From Hypholoma sublateritium FD-334 SS-4 (taxonomy: Eukaryota > Basidiomycota > Agaricomycetes > Agaricales > Strophariaceae): a DNA stretch of 64,000 nucleotides. Positions 11,487-23,560 of the stretch are shown here, piece by piece (positions within the stretch are counted from its first letter, which is position 1; the number at the start of each line of letters is the position of its first letter). The notes beneath the pieces were generated by a model, which was not told the origin of the DNA, did not search any database, and was given only the letters and a program-made list of their open reading frames with translations. Position numbers and translations under genes: made by a program. Location: the NCBI GenBank assembly GCA_000827495.1, contig KN817590.1, positions 145,473 through 209,472 on the forward strand, read 5' to 3'.

Positions 11487-14432
11487 CGTAGAGAGCGTGG
11501 GGGTCGACGAGGGCAGTGAGGAAAAGTTACAGATCCTGCGTTACTTTGAAACTCTCTAAGCACGAGGACGAGAAAAATAAATAAATTCTCACGGATTCAC
11601 GTGCTGAATATTAGTTTATTATGTACTTGGCTAACTTGGTAAGTAAATTATTATTATTTCACTACCTCCTTAACTTTCAACCACCACGACGCGTTCTTCA
11701 GCCAATTTTCGCGCACAACCCAACGTTCCCAGGACTCAATTCTGTGTCATACAGAGATCAAGTTTGGCGTTCGATATATTGCGATTGCCAGTCGTTTCCA
11801 AAAGAAAGGAAAGCCTCCGAGAGAGCCTCGTCACCTCTCAAGCTCTCAAGAGTTGACTCGAAGTCGACTTAAGCTTCCTCTCTCAAGTCAATATATCTAT
11901 CGCGGGATGATATATCTCCCCCTAAAGCGTCTCAAAACTGCTTCCTTGACCTATGCCATCCGCGTCGTTAACCCATGATTTCACAGTTCATACATCCGAG
12001 CTTGACTCATTCCGGCATTCTCTGCCACCGATTCCTCCCTTCACTCCTGGAAAGAATTCTAGGCTTGAGACATCCCTCGAGTTCATAGCTCTGGGCTATC
12101 CAGATCTGACCAAACTTTCTCTCGCCCGGCCGCTGGTGGTCTTACTTCGTGCTCGGTTTCTCACAGCAGAGGACGCGGGCACAGTCTCACGTTACACCTG
12201 GAATAGGCTTAATTCGACAACGTGTTCTGCTATCTGCCGCTGTCTTTCTCTCGTCGTTGTCTTATCTACGGGTAATTCGGAGCATCAAGTTGACATGCCC
12301 GCCATGCGCGAGTCCTGGCCGACCTTGCTCACACTGGGCTTATCTTCGTGGGTGGCGCGATGTCCTTGATGGCTAGTCGCCGGTGGCCGGGCAGTATCAA
12401 GTCGCGTCTGGGCTTGGATCTGCTGTCATTTACCAGGACCCGAACACTCGCTCACTAATTGTCGAAGTGGTCGGGCGACCGACTATCATATTTCTGAAGT
12501 TCAGCTCTAAATATGATTGAGTGGCATTCTCGGTCTGCCGGCGGTCTGCTAGTTCGAATGACGACACAGTATATATCACTGATCATCATATGCGAGCGGT
12601 GGGCCGTGACGCCCATCCTAAAAGCGCAAAAAGGGTTTTGCCAGGTTTTGCCTTTGTCCGAAGGTTCACCTCCTCGAAGGAAGCCATCGATTTTCGACAC
12701 AAGTCTAGGTCAAACTCGTTGTGAAATTCTACCGTTCAGTGCCTCCAATATATTCATTCTTTGTATTGAATAGGTGGACTATGAATGCTTGTCGTACCGC
12801 ATAATTCCGTATATTCATTGTCGAGACCTATGATTGTTGCTTTGCCTCGCGCGCCGATCCGCCTGTCAATCGGGCGAGGGCATACATCGGCGGGCGAACT
12901 GTCGCAATTTTCTTACTTCAATTTATGTCACCCGCTAGTAGCTCTGCAACTTCGGTGCATGTATCAGCAACTTGTGAATACACCTTTTCTGCGTAATCTT
13001 GAGAGACCCCGGGTTGACGCTCCAACGATATAGTACTTTTGAGCGCGCGTTACTCTGAGTTAATTCGTTGAATTGGGGATGACGGTGTAAGATTGACAGC
13101 TACTATCACCAGCAGTGGGCGGCTATACGTACTTCAATTGAAAATAACCACAAGGGCATGGACGTAGTGGATATCAGTGGATATTGGTGATTAATTTACC
13201 TAAATTCATTGAACGCGGCCGGCGTTTCAAGTTGCGGATGAGTAAAGATATTAAATTATGTCGCTGAAAGAAATTGGAATGAAACGAGGTTACATAAAAT
13301 TAAAGTCGAGCTGCTTCTCTCTCCTCCTTCAAAGCACCAGCGGGTTAGGTATAAAGGCGTTGAATGCGCACGCTGCACGTGGCGATGGCATATTAAAAAT
13401 TCCATCTCGGACCGCACGGTCGTAGACGGTCGTCCTTTGTACCTTGCCTGCATCCACCTTACGCCTCCCGAGAAACTCTTTGTGAATCCGTGGCATTTAT
13501 GCTCAGAAGCGCTTATCTATATACTGCCAATACACGACGGCAGGCGCGTGCTCGGGCGCCGTGCCAATATACATGCATCGTGACCGAAAGCAACTCCATT
13601 GGGGAGCGAATGCGACTTCCTTCAACAAACTGCCCTCCGAATCACCTACCCGGGCCTCGCCGCACTCTCTGGACCTGGGGTTCTATAGCGGTGCGATTTG
13701 GCATGATTTCTCTGCCTAATATCTGCAGAGCCTCAGTTCCCTGCGCGGGCAGATCGCATCGTTGGGTCACCGCAAGGCCAGCAGAGCCGCAGACCTCTCA
13801 GGCGATAACCCATTTCTCGCGCTTCGACACGCTATACCTGCCATGCGATGCAGTGCATGACCCTAGGAAGGCCGTAGCTGGCCCCAGACAAAGATAGAAC
13901 TCGTTTCCCTTTCGTCGGGGATGCTATCGCCAGCATATTGGATCCCCACATTATGACATGCGTACCTGCCCCACATCACGCGAATCTCGCGTCGCGGACG
14001 AGAGGCAGGGTTTCAGTAAGCAAAATAGGTTTATTTACGATTATTCGTCACGGTTCCTGCACATTCCAGCTAGCTCCGAATATTTTCGTGGTGCAATTAA
14101 CTCTGTTTTCGGCGGTATCTTGCGAACCGGACGATGTAGCCGGCGCGTCGACGCCAGGAGAGTTGCCTCATGTTTTCCAAAAGTGTATGATCCATCATAT
14201 CGATCAATCACCGAGCCTTGAGTCCACCGCACGGCCATGCATCGATATACATACTGCCTCATTCACCGCTTTTCCTGATGTCTCCTTCTGCCCCTCCTTC
14301 TCATTTTATCCACGCGCGGTACCTTTCAATTCTTTTTGCTAATTAGCAGTGCTGATTCCCTTATCATCCAGCAGCTAATTCCAGCCGTCCCCTCGGTTGC
14401 CCCAAGTCCCTCGTCGCCCTCCAACACACTCC
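11487..14432. other. Long interval without a recognised gene
   Basis: Begins with the NOG1 promoter region. An AT-rich segment with repeated AAGT/TTATTATT tracts lies at 11575-11660, and repeated CTCTCAAG/GACTCGAAGTCGACTT steps at 11815-11890. A plus-strand 138-codon frame (11953-12369; contains LALGY-like text and a Cys-rich tail) and another of 135 codons (13490-13897) were inspected. Neither has family motifs, and alternative frames look equally plausible. From 12400 to 13450 nothing is recognised. The last 150 bp, pyrimidine-rich (14290-14430), is probably the promoter and 5' UTR of the following F-box gene. Confidence 0.5.
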
Positions 14433-15782
14433 ATGGACATGACGGACAGAATAACGCCGGTGCGGCTTCCGCAGGAGCTCGTCGATGCCATCCTCGACTA
14501 TCTGCACGATGAGCCCAGAACGATGCGATCCTGCTCCCTCGTGTGTCATGCGTGGCTCCCCAGCGGCCGGAGCCACCTCTTCGCCAAAATTTGCCTCAAG
14601 GCGACCTCCCCGCAGACGGGGCTCGCCGTCCCCCAGGAGCGTTGCGAGCGCCTGTACAAGCTGCTCCAACGCGTGCCCGCGATTATCCCCTGCATCCGCG
14701 AACTCGAGATCTGCGAGGGCAATCCGCTCCACCACTACAACTCCGACGTGCAGGGCTCGACGACATGGGTCACCACCGAGCGCTCGCTCGCCGCGCTCTT
14801 CCGCATGCTCACGCACGTGCAGCGCTTCAAGTTCGCGGCGACGTCGACGCTCTACTGGACGCTGCTCCCGCCGACGTTCCAGAGCGCACTGTGCACGCTG
14901 CTCGCGCAGCCGAGCCTCGCGTACCTGCGCCTGCACTCGTGGATGTTCCCCAACGTCGCCGCGCTCACGGGCTTGCTTGCGCACTGCAAGAACCTCCGCG
15001 CGTTCGCGCTCTCCTCGACGAACGTCAGTGGCAGCGACAGCGGGCCGGAGCTCGGCCTCGACACACCCGCCGCGGGTGTGCCCTACAACGGCGCAATCGA
15101 CGGGTACGGAGGGGTGTGCCGCGCACCGCTCGAGGTCCTCACGCTGGACTTCGTGACCTTCGCGCACCTCGAATACTGGTTGCTCGCGCACCCTGCGCTC
15201 GTCGATGTCCGCCGCCTCCGCGAGCTGCGCGTCGCCAACTTCCACGACGCGCAGATCATCAAGAAGCTGCTGTTCACCGTCGGCGATTCGCTCGAGCACT
15301 TCCACCTCAAGCCCGGCACCTGGGACGGTGAGTAGCCGCTCCATGCCCAGTTGCGATGCACGCTCACGCGCCGTCTGATCGCAGCTGGTGTCTTCGATCT
15401 CTCGCACAACACTGGCCTACGCTCGATCCGCCTCACCCTCGACGTACCTGAAACAGCGATGGATTGGGCAGCGACGATCTTGGCGAACATCTCTCCTCAC
15501 AATACGTCGCTCGCGTCCGTCGGGCTCGAGTTCTACGCGGACCCGAAAAAAATATCGGGCTGGGGGGCGCTCAACGCGCTGTTCATGCACCCCGCGCTTG
15601 CCGCGCTGCAGCAGGTCGAGATCGGCTTGTTCGCGTACCCCAACCAGGCCGACTTTATCGCCGTCAAGGAGGAGATGCGCGGCCTAGACGCGCGGGGGAT
15701 CGTGCGCTGGTACCAACTCGGCGTGAAGAGCCACAAATCGAGTCCTGGGCTGACACCTAGGATTTGCCAGTACGAAGCTTGA
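14433..15782 (+). CDS. F-box protein with leucine-rich-repeat-like C-terminus
   Basis: Likely substrate adaptor of an SCF ubiquitin ligase. Two exons, 14433-15327 and 15385-15782 (donor GTGAGT, acceptor CTGATCGCAG), give 1293 nt and 430 residues. The F-box is near the N-terminus, LPQELVDAILDYLHDEPRTM followed by SCSLVCHAWLPSGRSHLF, the standard basidiomycete form. The rest has spaced leucines typical of irregular LRRs (for example LEVLTLDFVTFAHLEYWLL). The start chosen is the ATG in TCCATGG at 14433; a second Met follows two codons later. The gene is strongly GC-rich at third positions, so long antisense open frames exist and should be ignored. Such proteins form large, fast-evolving families in Agaricomycetes; the substrate is unknown. 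Confidence 0.93.
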
Positions 15783-16066
15783 ACAGGGAGCACGCGTGCA
15801 CCATCTTTTCTTGGTAATGCTTTCTTGGACTTGGATTTCGTCTTTTGGTTTAATTCAGGGATGGATTATGATTCCCGCTCGTGCGCTATAAGAACAAGGT
15901 ATGGTCATACAGTTAGACGTTCCCCTCGCCCTTTTATACATATACATGCCCCCACCATCTCATCGTTCGTATTGTCGTGTCATGCAAGTCCCACGTCGGC
16001 AACATGCTTTCTTAATATTGCTTCTCCCACTGTATACCCCACGATCACCAACCCCATGATATTATA

Positions 16067-18613
16067 TTATCGATTAGTTTCTTCTACACTCGCCTGGAGT
16101 TTATGCGGCTCACCAAGTCCTATGATGCTTTGCGTTGCTTTAATATCCTACATATGTTGTAAACAGATTCGTGTTTTTGTTGCACACGGTTTATTTGTCG
16201 AGTGAAAGCGCGTGATAGATAAGTTAGGTTTCGAGTTAATCAGCTATGGACTGAAGTTGAACAGAAATAGATTTGCATACCAGCATAGAGGTGAAGTGCT
16301 AGTAATCGGTTCATTTGTGTTAGTGTGCGTCACCTGTGAAGTGTAGGGGACTAACGATGTACAGACGCCTATTGGCGTCGTCTTTTTTCCTGTGCACTTG
16401 AAGGAAGTGAGAGCGAAAGTAATCGGATACCGTCTCAAAATTATTAGGCCGTGTCCCAAAGCTTGTAATACTGGATTACACGCGCTGATTAGCACCCCGC
16501 AGATGCAGTCATTCGCGATAAGGTACACACAACTTGCGGACTTGCGTCCCCGCGTCGAGTTTTTCTCGCAGTATGTCCATCTAAAAATACCGAAGGCTGG
16601 ACGTGAGTACGCCAACACAATGTCGTGCTTCTGAGATGGGCACGAGACAGGAGAATTTTGAGTGGCTCTAACCTTATTCAGGAGAAGCACTAGGTGTGCA
16701 TCCTTTAGCAGGGGGTTCGCACAAATAGCACCGAACAGCTGTAGCGAGTCGTCGATGCGGTTTGTCTTCGGATCTTCTTCGAGATACTGATGTGGAAGTC
16801 GGACAGTGTCAGTTTGATGAATAGGTTATGAGAGAAACAAATTTATGATCAGTTGTAATTGACAAGGTTCGCACAGACAAAGTAGAAAGGGCATGTGCAT
16901 CTTCTACGAGGAAAACTGTGGAGGACAGGAAGTGGCAGATGTACTCACCTGGTCAAATGCGCTCAATGGCGCTGATAGGGATGTCGTCCATGTCAACGTT
17001 AGTCATCTTTTAATTCGCGCGGGAACGCCGAATAATTGGATGAGAGGTTGTAGCGTGCGTACCTAGGAATATTATGGCGGTAGCTAGAATACAAATAAAA
17101 GGAACGGATTAGTACTAGCTCTTATTCTAATCCGACTTGGGCGTCCCGAAGCAATCCCGTGATATGGCATGATGGGTTGTACAGCAGAACTTTGACAGGC
17201 ATTAGACGTACCATCATCAAAATACGGTATCCAGGTTGGCCTCTAATAGATGACGATATTTTAAGAGCTGGACTAGGAGCGAAGTTCATTTCCTACCTGA
17301 CCACGCTGGGGTCATGAAGATAATCAAGAAGTGCATGGCGAGATCCTAGATTAAGTGGTGCTCACCGCTCCACCAACGTCGTATAATGTCCAATTATACG
17401 ACCTCCCCGCCATGCTCATGGGAAATGAATGTTCCATCACCCCGAGTGTACGGAGGCGGACGTGAAGGATGTCATCTGGCCAAAGGTGGCTTGGATTTCA
17501 GCGACTGAACACTTCACAACAGTTGATATGATCAAACAAACACGTACCATTGGTTGGACTATACTCGGGCTCTGCGATTCGTTGGATGTGCCGGAGGAAG
17601 CTGAACGTAGAACAAGTCCTCAGTCCCTCATTCCATCAACGGTAGATCAATGTACCAGGAACATCAGTTCGTGGGCGCGGCGGACGTTGCAAAATGGAAA
17701 TATAAAAAAAAATTGAAGACGCACAAGGATGCCGAGTCGTCCAACCGAATCCTCCGCTGGCGGGTGTAGAATCTGACCGCCTCATGCATCCAGAGCGCTT
17801 CAATATCATCCACCGTCTCCGCCATCGTGCGTGCCACAAGAGTAGTGGTCATCCGGGCGCGGCTTGTCGCCTCCGCTTTCTTCGCGTCCGTACCGACGGC
17901 CCAGGACGGCGCAGTCAGGGACTGCCAGCCAAGCCGTACAAAGGCCTCGCTGCGTCCGCCGGTTATGGACACCCCTCCGCTGAGTTCGGATGCTAGTGTC
18001 GCCTCGAGTGCCAATAACGGAAGCAGCCGAACGCGTAGTGACGCCAGTTCATGCTGGATGTCGGCGGAGGCAAGAGGTTCATTTGGGATATGCAATGTCG
18101 TCTCGTACTCGAGCTCAGCGAATATAATTCGTACGGCCTTGATAATGTTCGCGTAGACGATGGGAACCCATGAGAGCCGCTCGACGTCGAGCGAGCGGGA
18201 CGCATAACAAAGCTGAAATTGTTTTTGGAGGGTGGATTTGCCTTCTGCGCGTCAGGCGGAGAACTCTGCATTTTACATGGGGGGGTGGCACTAACCTGAG
18301 TCCGCCTGACCCAGGAGCATGACTGTCCACAACATAAGCACCGTTCAAGGGAAGTAAAGTTGCGGCATGTTACTCACCTTTCACCTCACGCTTTCGTGCC
18401 TCCTTTTGCCGAGCATGTTCTCTCTGAATGAAAGTCAGAAACGCGACAAGGATGTCTGCCACCACAACATACTCTGATTTCCTCGTCAATCCTTCCGCTG
18501 ATTCGCGCTGCGTCTTCTTTCGACATTGACATAGGAGGTCCTGCTTCGGAGTTGCTTCGTCGGTGTCCACGTCCAGAGGAGGTTGGATGTTTGGACGTAA
18601 GTGTGGTTGCCAT
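16067..18613 (-). CDS. Divergent G-protein alpha subunit, apparent frameshift near the C-terminus
   Basis: Heterotrimeric G-protein alpha-type GTPase. Fourteen exons read on the minus strand: 18613-18473, 18423-18378, 18322-18296, 18241-17725, 17600-17548, 17475-17366, 17242-17212, 17083-17063, 16971-16949, 16786-16673, 16580-16531, 16462-16356, 16298-16281, 16147-16067. Product about 445 residues if the frameshift is ignored. P-loop GQADSGKST (67-75), switch I R268 and T271 (RLRTLGV), G3 DVGGAR (294-299), G4 NKMD (360-363), G5-like DIKAT. The helical domain carries an insert of roughly 100 residues, common in expanded mushroom G-alpha families. Oddities: the catalytic Gln after DVGG is Ala; there is no N-terminal MG myristoylation signal (starts MATTLTSKHP); no C-terminal Cys. 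In exon 12 the T-run at 16441-16437 has one base too many for the conserved TRPNN-FETVSDYF reading, so the gene may be damaged or the base may be an error. Confidence 0.9.
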
Positions 18614-20107
18614 AGATAAGGTGCTTTGCGAGAACTCCCAGTTAAAAGGGATTTCTTATTCACCGGACGTGATCGAGGTCTATAGCGTGGTCGACAGCGG
18701 TGGGGATATCATGATGGATGCCTTGTGCAGGATAAGGCGCATGTCAAACCCTAGCTCCCCAATCCTTCTCGCTTCTAAGTTTGGACTCTGTAACTGTCAG
18801 GATATAAGGTCCGAGACTATGATGATATCTCACCGCATGCTCAAGCAGCTGGCCAGAAATTAGGCTAGAGCGGGCTCAAAGATTCCTAAGAAGGTTCAAT
18901 TGCCTTGCCAGAATAGTTGTATCTCAGGTAACCATGGGGTACGCTTCGCGATAGATAGACATTTAATATTGGCTATTAGAGGCTGTCCAACTTGAAGGTG
19001 AGAGAGTAGGAACAGTATGATCAAATGTCGTAAAGATGGCATTGATGCCGTTTGTCATAAAGCCTCCTAATGGGCTCAGATGTCGATCAGATAAAAATAT
19101 AAAAGTGGAGGAGCGGGGAGCGTACAGCCTCGTATGTATTCTCCCTGGAGCATTTGTGAGATGAAATTGTAACAGATGTACCAGTCCCCCCTCGTAATAC
19201 ATAGACAGCAACCTTCGGATATACGCCTCATGCCAGCCAGCTTACATTCATCATTCAGCCACCATCAGGTGAATACTGAATCCGTCAGAATCCTTTTAAT
19301 GAAGTCAATGTCACTACCCATGAGATAAATGGTCGCCAATACCAAAGTGCAAGGCAGGATTGCAGAGGCCGCCTACCCGGGCAGATGCCAAAAGTCATAA
19401 GGTTATGCCGATTTGTGGAATATACCATAAAACTCATAATTTTTCATCTCGGACTAATGCAAGCCGGCTGCCGGATGGACGGAAGCCCGAGCAGCCAAAA
19501 TCGCTGGACTGGAATATCGATTTAATAAGATCGTCGTCAGTTAGGGAAGATTGGCGGCGTCCTGTCTCCTACTACCAAATCGCCGTGAAGGGCTGTAGAG
19601 GGAAAGTGTTGACGAGAAACCACCCATCGGATGATATAGAAGCCTTCTTTTGAGTTATCTTCGGGTGGAAAAAGCAGATTTGGCCGGGCAGCCTCCAATA
19701 AGTGGCTCTGGTGCAAAAATATTCAGACTCGGAAGATTATGGGAAGATTACCGTACATATATCCCAGTGTTCGGATGCATTAAATGACAAATTCTATCTA
19801 TTTATAGTACATTTATAGTGCAGCAGACCATAAGCGATAGATAAACCGTTGAGAAACTCGTCATTTCGCCTCTTCTCAGTTTGTTACGGCGTAGTGCCAC
19901 ATTAACTTAACTGATACATTCACACCACACATTAAACCAATTTGGTGAGAATCCTCTATACGCTCTCAGAGCTGTCAATAATTTATCATCTCCAGAGAAT
20001 CGACTGGTATCGACTCTCCAGTCGGCATCGAGTCGACGAGTCTACTCAACGGCTACGGTGTTACATAATTTGACCCATACCCAACGCCTGCACGGTGACA
20101 ACAGGGA
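18614..20107. other. Interval without a recognised gene
   Basis: Upstream region of the G-alpha gene followed by AT-rich sequence (19700-19960, with a short TTTATAGTACATTTATAGTG duplication at about 19800). Frames such as 19360-19653 (97 codons) have no family motifs. Around 20000-20045 lie short repeated GACTC/GTCGA steps. Nothing else seen. Confidence 0.5.
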
Positions 20108-21143
20108 ATGTTCGGCGACACACCGTTATGTCTGCCGCTGGAATTAGAGCGTCGTATTTTTGAGATGTCATCATATTCCAGGAACGATTCTAAACACCTG
20201 TTTAACCTCTTGTTGGTGGCCAGATATGTCCACGACTGGTGAGAGGGGTTTGCGTGATATCGAACCATCTTCCCTTAATATTAACGAACAATTCTGGTGC
20301 AGGATAAAGCCTATTCTATATCAAACTTTCTTGCAATCACCGAAAACAAGGGTCCCAGATATCGAGCGCTACCCCACATTAGATCTAAATAAGATAGGAA
20401 AGTTCGGGCGGAATTTGCTTTTCAGCGAAGAGATTTCCCACTTCCAAGTCACGTCTCTTCTGTCGATATTTCCCAACGTCGAAAATCTCGCAATCTGGAC
20501 CAATCGCACGGATCTCGCCCATTTTCAGGGCTGCGTAGAATTCCAGCGCTTACCGCTACGGCGTCTGTCTGTTTTCGTGGCGAGCCTCACGAATATCAGG
20601 CTTGTCGGAGCACCCTTCCAAAGTCTTACTCACCTCGAGCTTATCCGCACGCGGAAAGAGCCATGGGACTCATGGAAACCATTAACAGCTCTGCCTCGAT
20701 TAACGCACCTCCTCATCAATTCTGTCATTCCAGAAAAAATTGCAGGAAATCTTCTGCAGCTTTGCCCACACCTTTTTTGTCTGATACAGCTCGTTTCAGT
20801 CTATGTCGTTGACAAATGGACTGAAGAGAAGCGGGCGCATTTGTGCAGTAATGGCGGTGACCATCGTTTCGTGTCGCTCACGTACACGAGCGAATTTCAT
20901 TTCATACGCGATTGGCAGGAAGGATTGAACGGTGGCTTGGATAGCTGGGCGCGCTCAGACTGTATATGCATAGCTCGCCAAAGTAAGATTTGTATTGACC
21001 ACGCTACTTATATGACCTACTAACCCTTTTTGATTTGCTCAGGGAAATACTTCATGGATCCTGCATCATACTGGATACCTAATGACTCTAGTTGGACGGC
21101 GGGTTTAAATAACGCAGGATGGGACTGGTATCTGAATCTTTGA
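20108..21143 (+). CDS. F-box-like protein, paralogue A
   Basis: Three exons, 20108-20238, 20303-20982, 21043-21143, joined to 912 nt, 303 residues. The N-terminus LPLELERRIFEMSSYSRNDS then LLLVARYVHDW IKPILYQTF has the pattern of a basidiomycete F-box-like motif (hydrophobic LPxEL, then LxxVxxxVxxW). The remainder contains spaced Leu/Ile segments res.embling irregular LRRs (FQSLTHLELI, PRLTHLLINS). It shares exon boundaries and motif order with the convergent gene that follows on the minus strand, so the two are paralogues. Function inferred only: possible ubiquitin-ligase adaptor. The start is supported by agreement with the paralogue, whose motif begins at a similar distance from its Met. 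Confidence 0.8.
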
Positions 21144-21359
21144 ATCTGCTCTCACGATCAGGTACAAAGCCCCGGGAACGTTTTAGACATAGATGCGTGA
21201 CTGGAGTAATTAATCAGCACGTTATGCTGATAGATAGACTACTCGCTCTTTCTCGTCCTTTCAGACTCTTCCAATAAATATTGTTTGCTATATGTACTAT
21301 CTGATCGTCATTGCTGGATAGTTAGTGCAATTGTACATTTCACACCAGCGGTATGAAGT

Positions 21360-22494
21360 CTATAGCTCGTCGTTGGAAGAGCTGCAGATTTTGCGAAGCT
21401 CCGTCTTCCAATAACAGTCGTGAAACCACGTCGCAAGTTTGCTTTCGTCTTTGAATAGACCTCCTGTACGACATGCCCGTTTATGATCTGCAGCATGAAC
21501 CAAAAGCAAAGGCAACTCACGCTGTTTGGCTGAAGATATTGCCTCAGCCCCGTCCCACATATCGCCCTTCCCAGCGGCCCCATTGGCCCAGTCCGACACC
21601 ACATAACGGGTTATGTGCATCATCACGAACCGTGGATCAGTGATTAAAGCCTCATGCTTCTCCCAGCAGTCGGAATTCTTCACGATCATCAGGATTTCCA
21701 GCTTTGGGCAATGTCGAAGAAGTCGGATGAGAATATCGGTGTCAACGGATTTATTGATGGCAACATGAGAGAGGCGGGGAATATAGGTGAGGGCTTGCCA
21801 CTGCTGCCATGTGGTGCCGAGGTCTGTGACATCCAGATGAGTAAGTTGTGAAAATGCTGGATCGGCCAAATTGAGGGACGAAAGATTTGCAGACAGCCTT
21901 TCGAGCTTTAACTCTCGGAAACATAAGAGGAATTCTCGGGCCGGGTGAGGTGACCATAATCCGAATTCTATAACATTCGGGCACGAGAGCAGCATTTTGT
22001 TGATATCGTTGACGGTAAGATCCCCGCCTACAAGAAGATGCTTCACGAAGGGCCCATAGTACTTGATGTCAGGCATGTATTCATGCACGTAATGAGTTGG
22101 CATATAAATCTTCCGACCTGGATACACCTGCCCAGCCAAATGATGAGCAACGCTATACCGTATGGATGCGATCCTGTTTGCGGTACAATATCATGCTTAG
22201 CTTGATTACCATCATGCCAGATTGAGCCGAATATATCTACCAATTGTGCACCCGTGCTGCAACTAGCATAAGAGATGTCGCACATTGGGGGCTTTGTCTG
22301 ACTGCCAACTCGAAGATCTTTTTTTCTAGTTCTATTGGAAAAAACGGCGACTCTGGCTCAGGCGGCAAGAATGGCCTTAAATGAGGATGAGTATTGTCCC
22401 GTGGGCTACAGAAAAACATCTGCAGTAAATAAGTAACGCTGAATTTAACTTGTGAGGGGCCAAAAGTCGTGGTACATACCTCTGGTAGCTGCAT
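21360..22494 (-). CDS. F-box-like protein, paralogue B
   Basis: Minus-strand exons 22419-22241, 22173-21521 and 21463-21360 give 936 nt, 311 residues from the Met at 22419. An optional 15-nt first exon (22494-22480, MQLPE) can be spliced on in frame. Motif FFPIELEKKIFELAVRQSPQ then LVAARVHNWIASIRY parallels the neighbour's LPLELERRIFEMS...VARYVHDWIKPILY. Later blocks also match (FSQLTHLDVTDLG / FQSLTHLELIRTR; PRLSHVAINKS / PRLTHLLINSV). The introns fall at the same codons, including the Trp split TG|G. It lies tail-to-tail with paralogue A, 216 bp apart. It is an intact ORF; role unknown apart from the F-box-like inference. Confidence 0.8.
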
Positions 22495-23560
22495 CAATAG
22501 GTAAAGCCTGAGGAAGCTGCACTGCGCGCTCGTTTGCCCTCGTTCTGCGGCGCTTCAACAGTATTTCAAAGTCAGATCCCCAGTAGCATCACGGTCACAT
22601 GATGATGAACTATGCCGACGTGCACGGACCTGATCGCGCGACGACGACGACGAACGCAACGCGGAAATTATAAGATTTGCATCATATATACTTCGGTGGT
22701 CTACAACTTACCCCAAAATACATACTCAATTTTCAGTGTTTTGCTTGACTTTGAGGCCTTTTTTTTGTCGAAGTCATCACCTCCGAAGCTCAAGAAAATT
22801 TCTATCCCGCCAAAACAACGGGTCCGCTCATGGTGCGCTCGCAAGCTCGCGGGTAATGATGTATTTTTTCGTGGACCCGCGAGTCGTGCGAGTGCGTAGC
22901 GAAATACACCGACATCATAAGGAGCGGTCCACCGTCCAGCGTTCATCGACGGCAGCCCATCCTAAGTGATAGTGGCAGTGCATCCCGAACTTAGAGACAA
23001 CAAAGTTGCAACAAGGAGCGAGCGGCAGTGGCAGTGGTATGTCTAGTGTATGACGTGCATGGTAGGCAAGCAATAAGCGCGTGGAGGTTTTGGTGGATGT
23101 TAGCACAGGCCTGGCGGGAATGGCAACCAGCAACGGTAGGACGGCGATGACCAAGCAGACGTTGACGTCAATGTCGAAGCAGGCGTAACGGCGGGAGCAT
23201 GTGTGGAGCGGAAAGAAGGCAGGGGGATGGGGGATGTCGATGTTGACGCACGTCGCAGGGGCAGCGCGTCCTGCTATACGTAACGCGTAACGGCGTACAT
23301 TCGCGTGAACACAGCTGCAGTGGCCAGCAAGGTCGAGTGCACGTCGATATCAACGCAAAGCGCTAAGCAGCCGATTCCAGCGTGGACGACGAGAGGTTGG
23401 TAAACAGGAAAATAGACTCGGACGCGTATGTAGGTCCAAGGCACTGGTCGGGGAACTTGCGAACTGTTGAGACTCCGGATTCCCACGGAATCGTTACGGT
23501 CACATGACCGACCTATCAATAACCGCCTGACACATCGGGGGTGTCGGGATTTAAGTGTGT
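22495..23560. other. Interval without a recognised gene
   Basis: Contains a short CGACGACGACGACGAACG run at about 22640. From 22930 to 23360 there are loosely repeated GTCGA-TGTTGACG / GTCGATATCAACGC steps. Open frames on both strands look like by-products of this repetitiveness. Nothing recognised as a gene. Confidence 0.5.

Noticed and set aside
14364..15407. 347-codon open frame antisense to the F-box gene
   Set aside because: Arises from the very high GC at third codon positions of the plus-strand gene; Arg/Glu/Val-rich with no motif.
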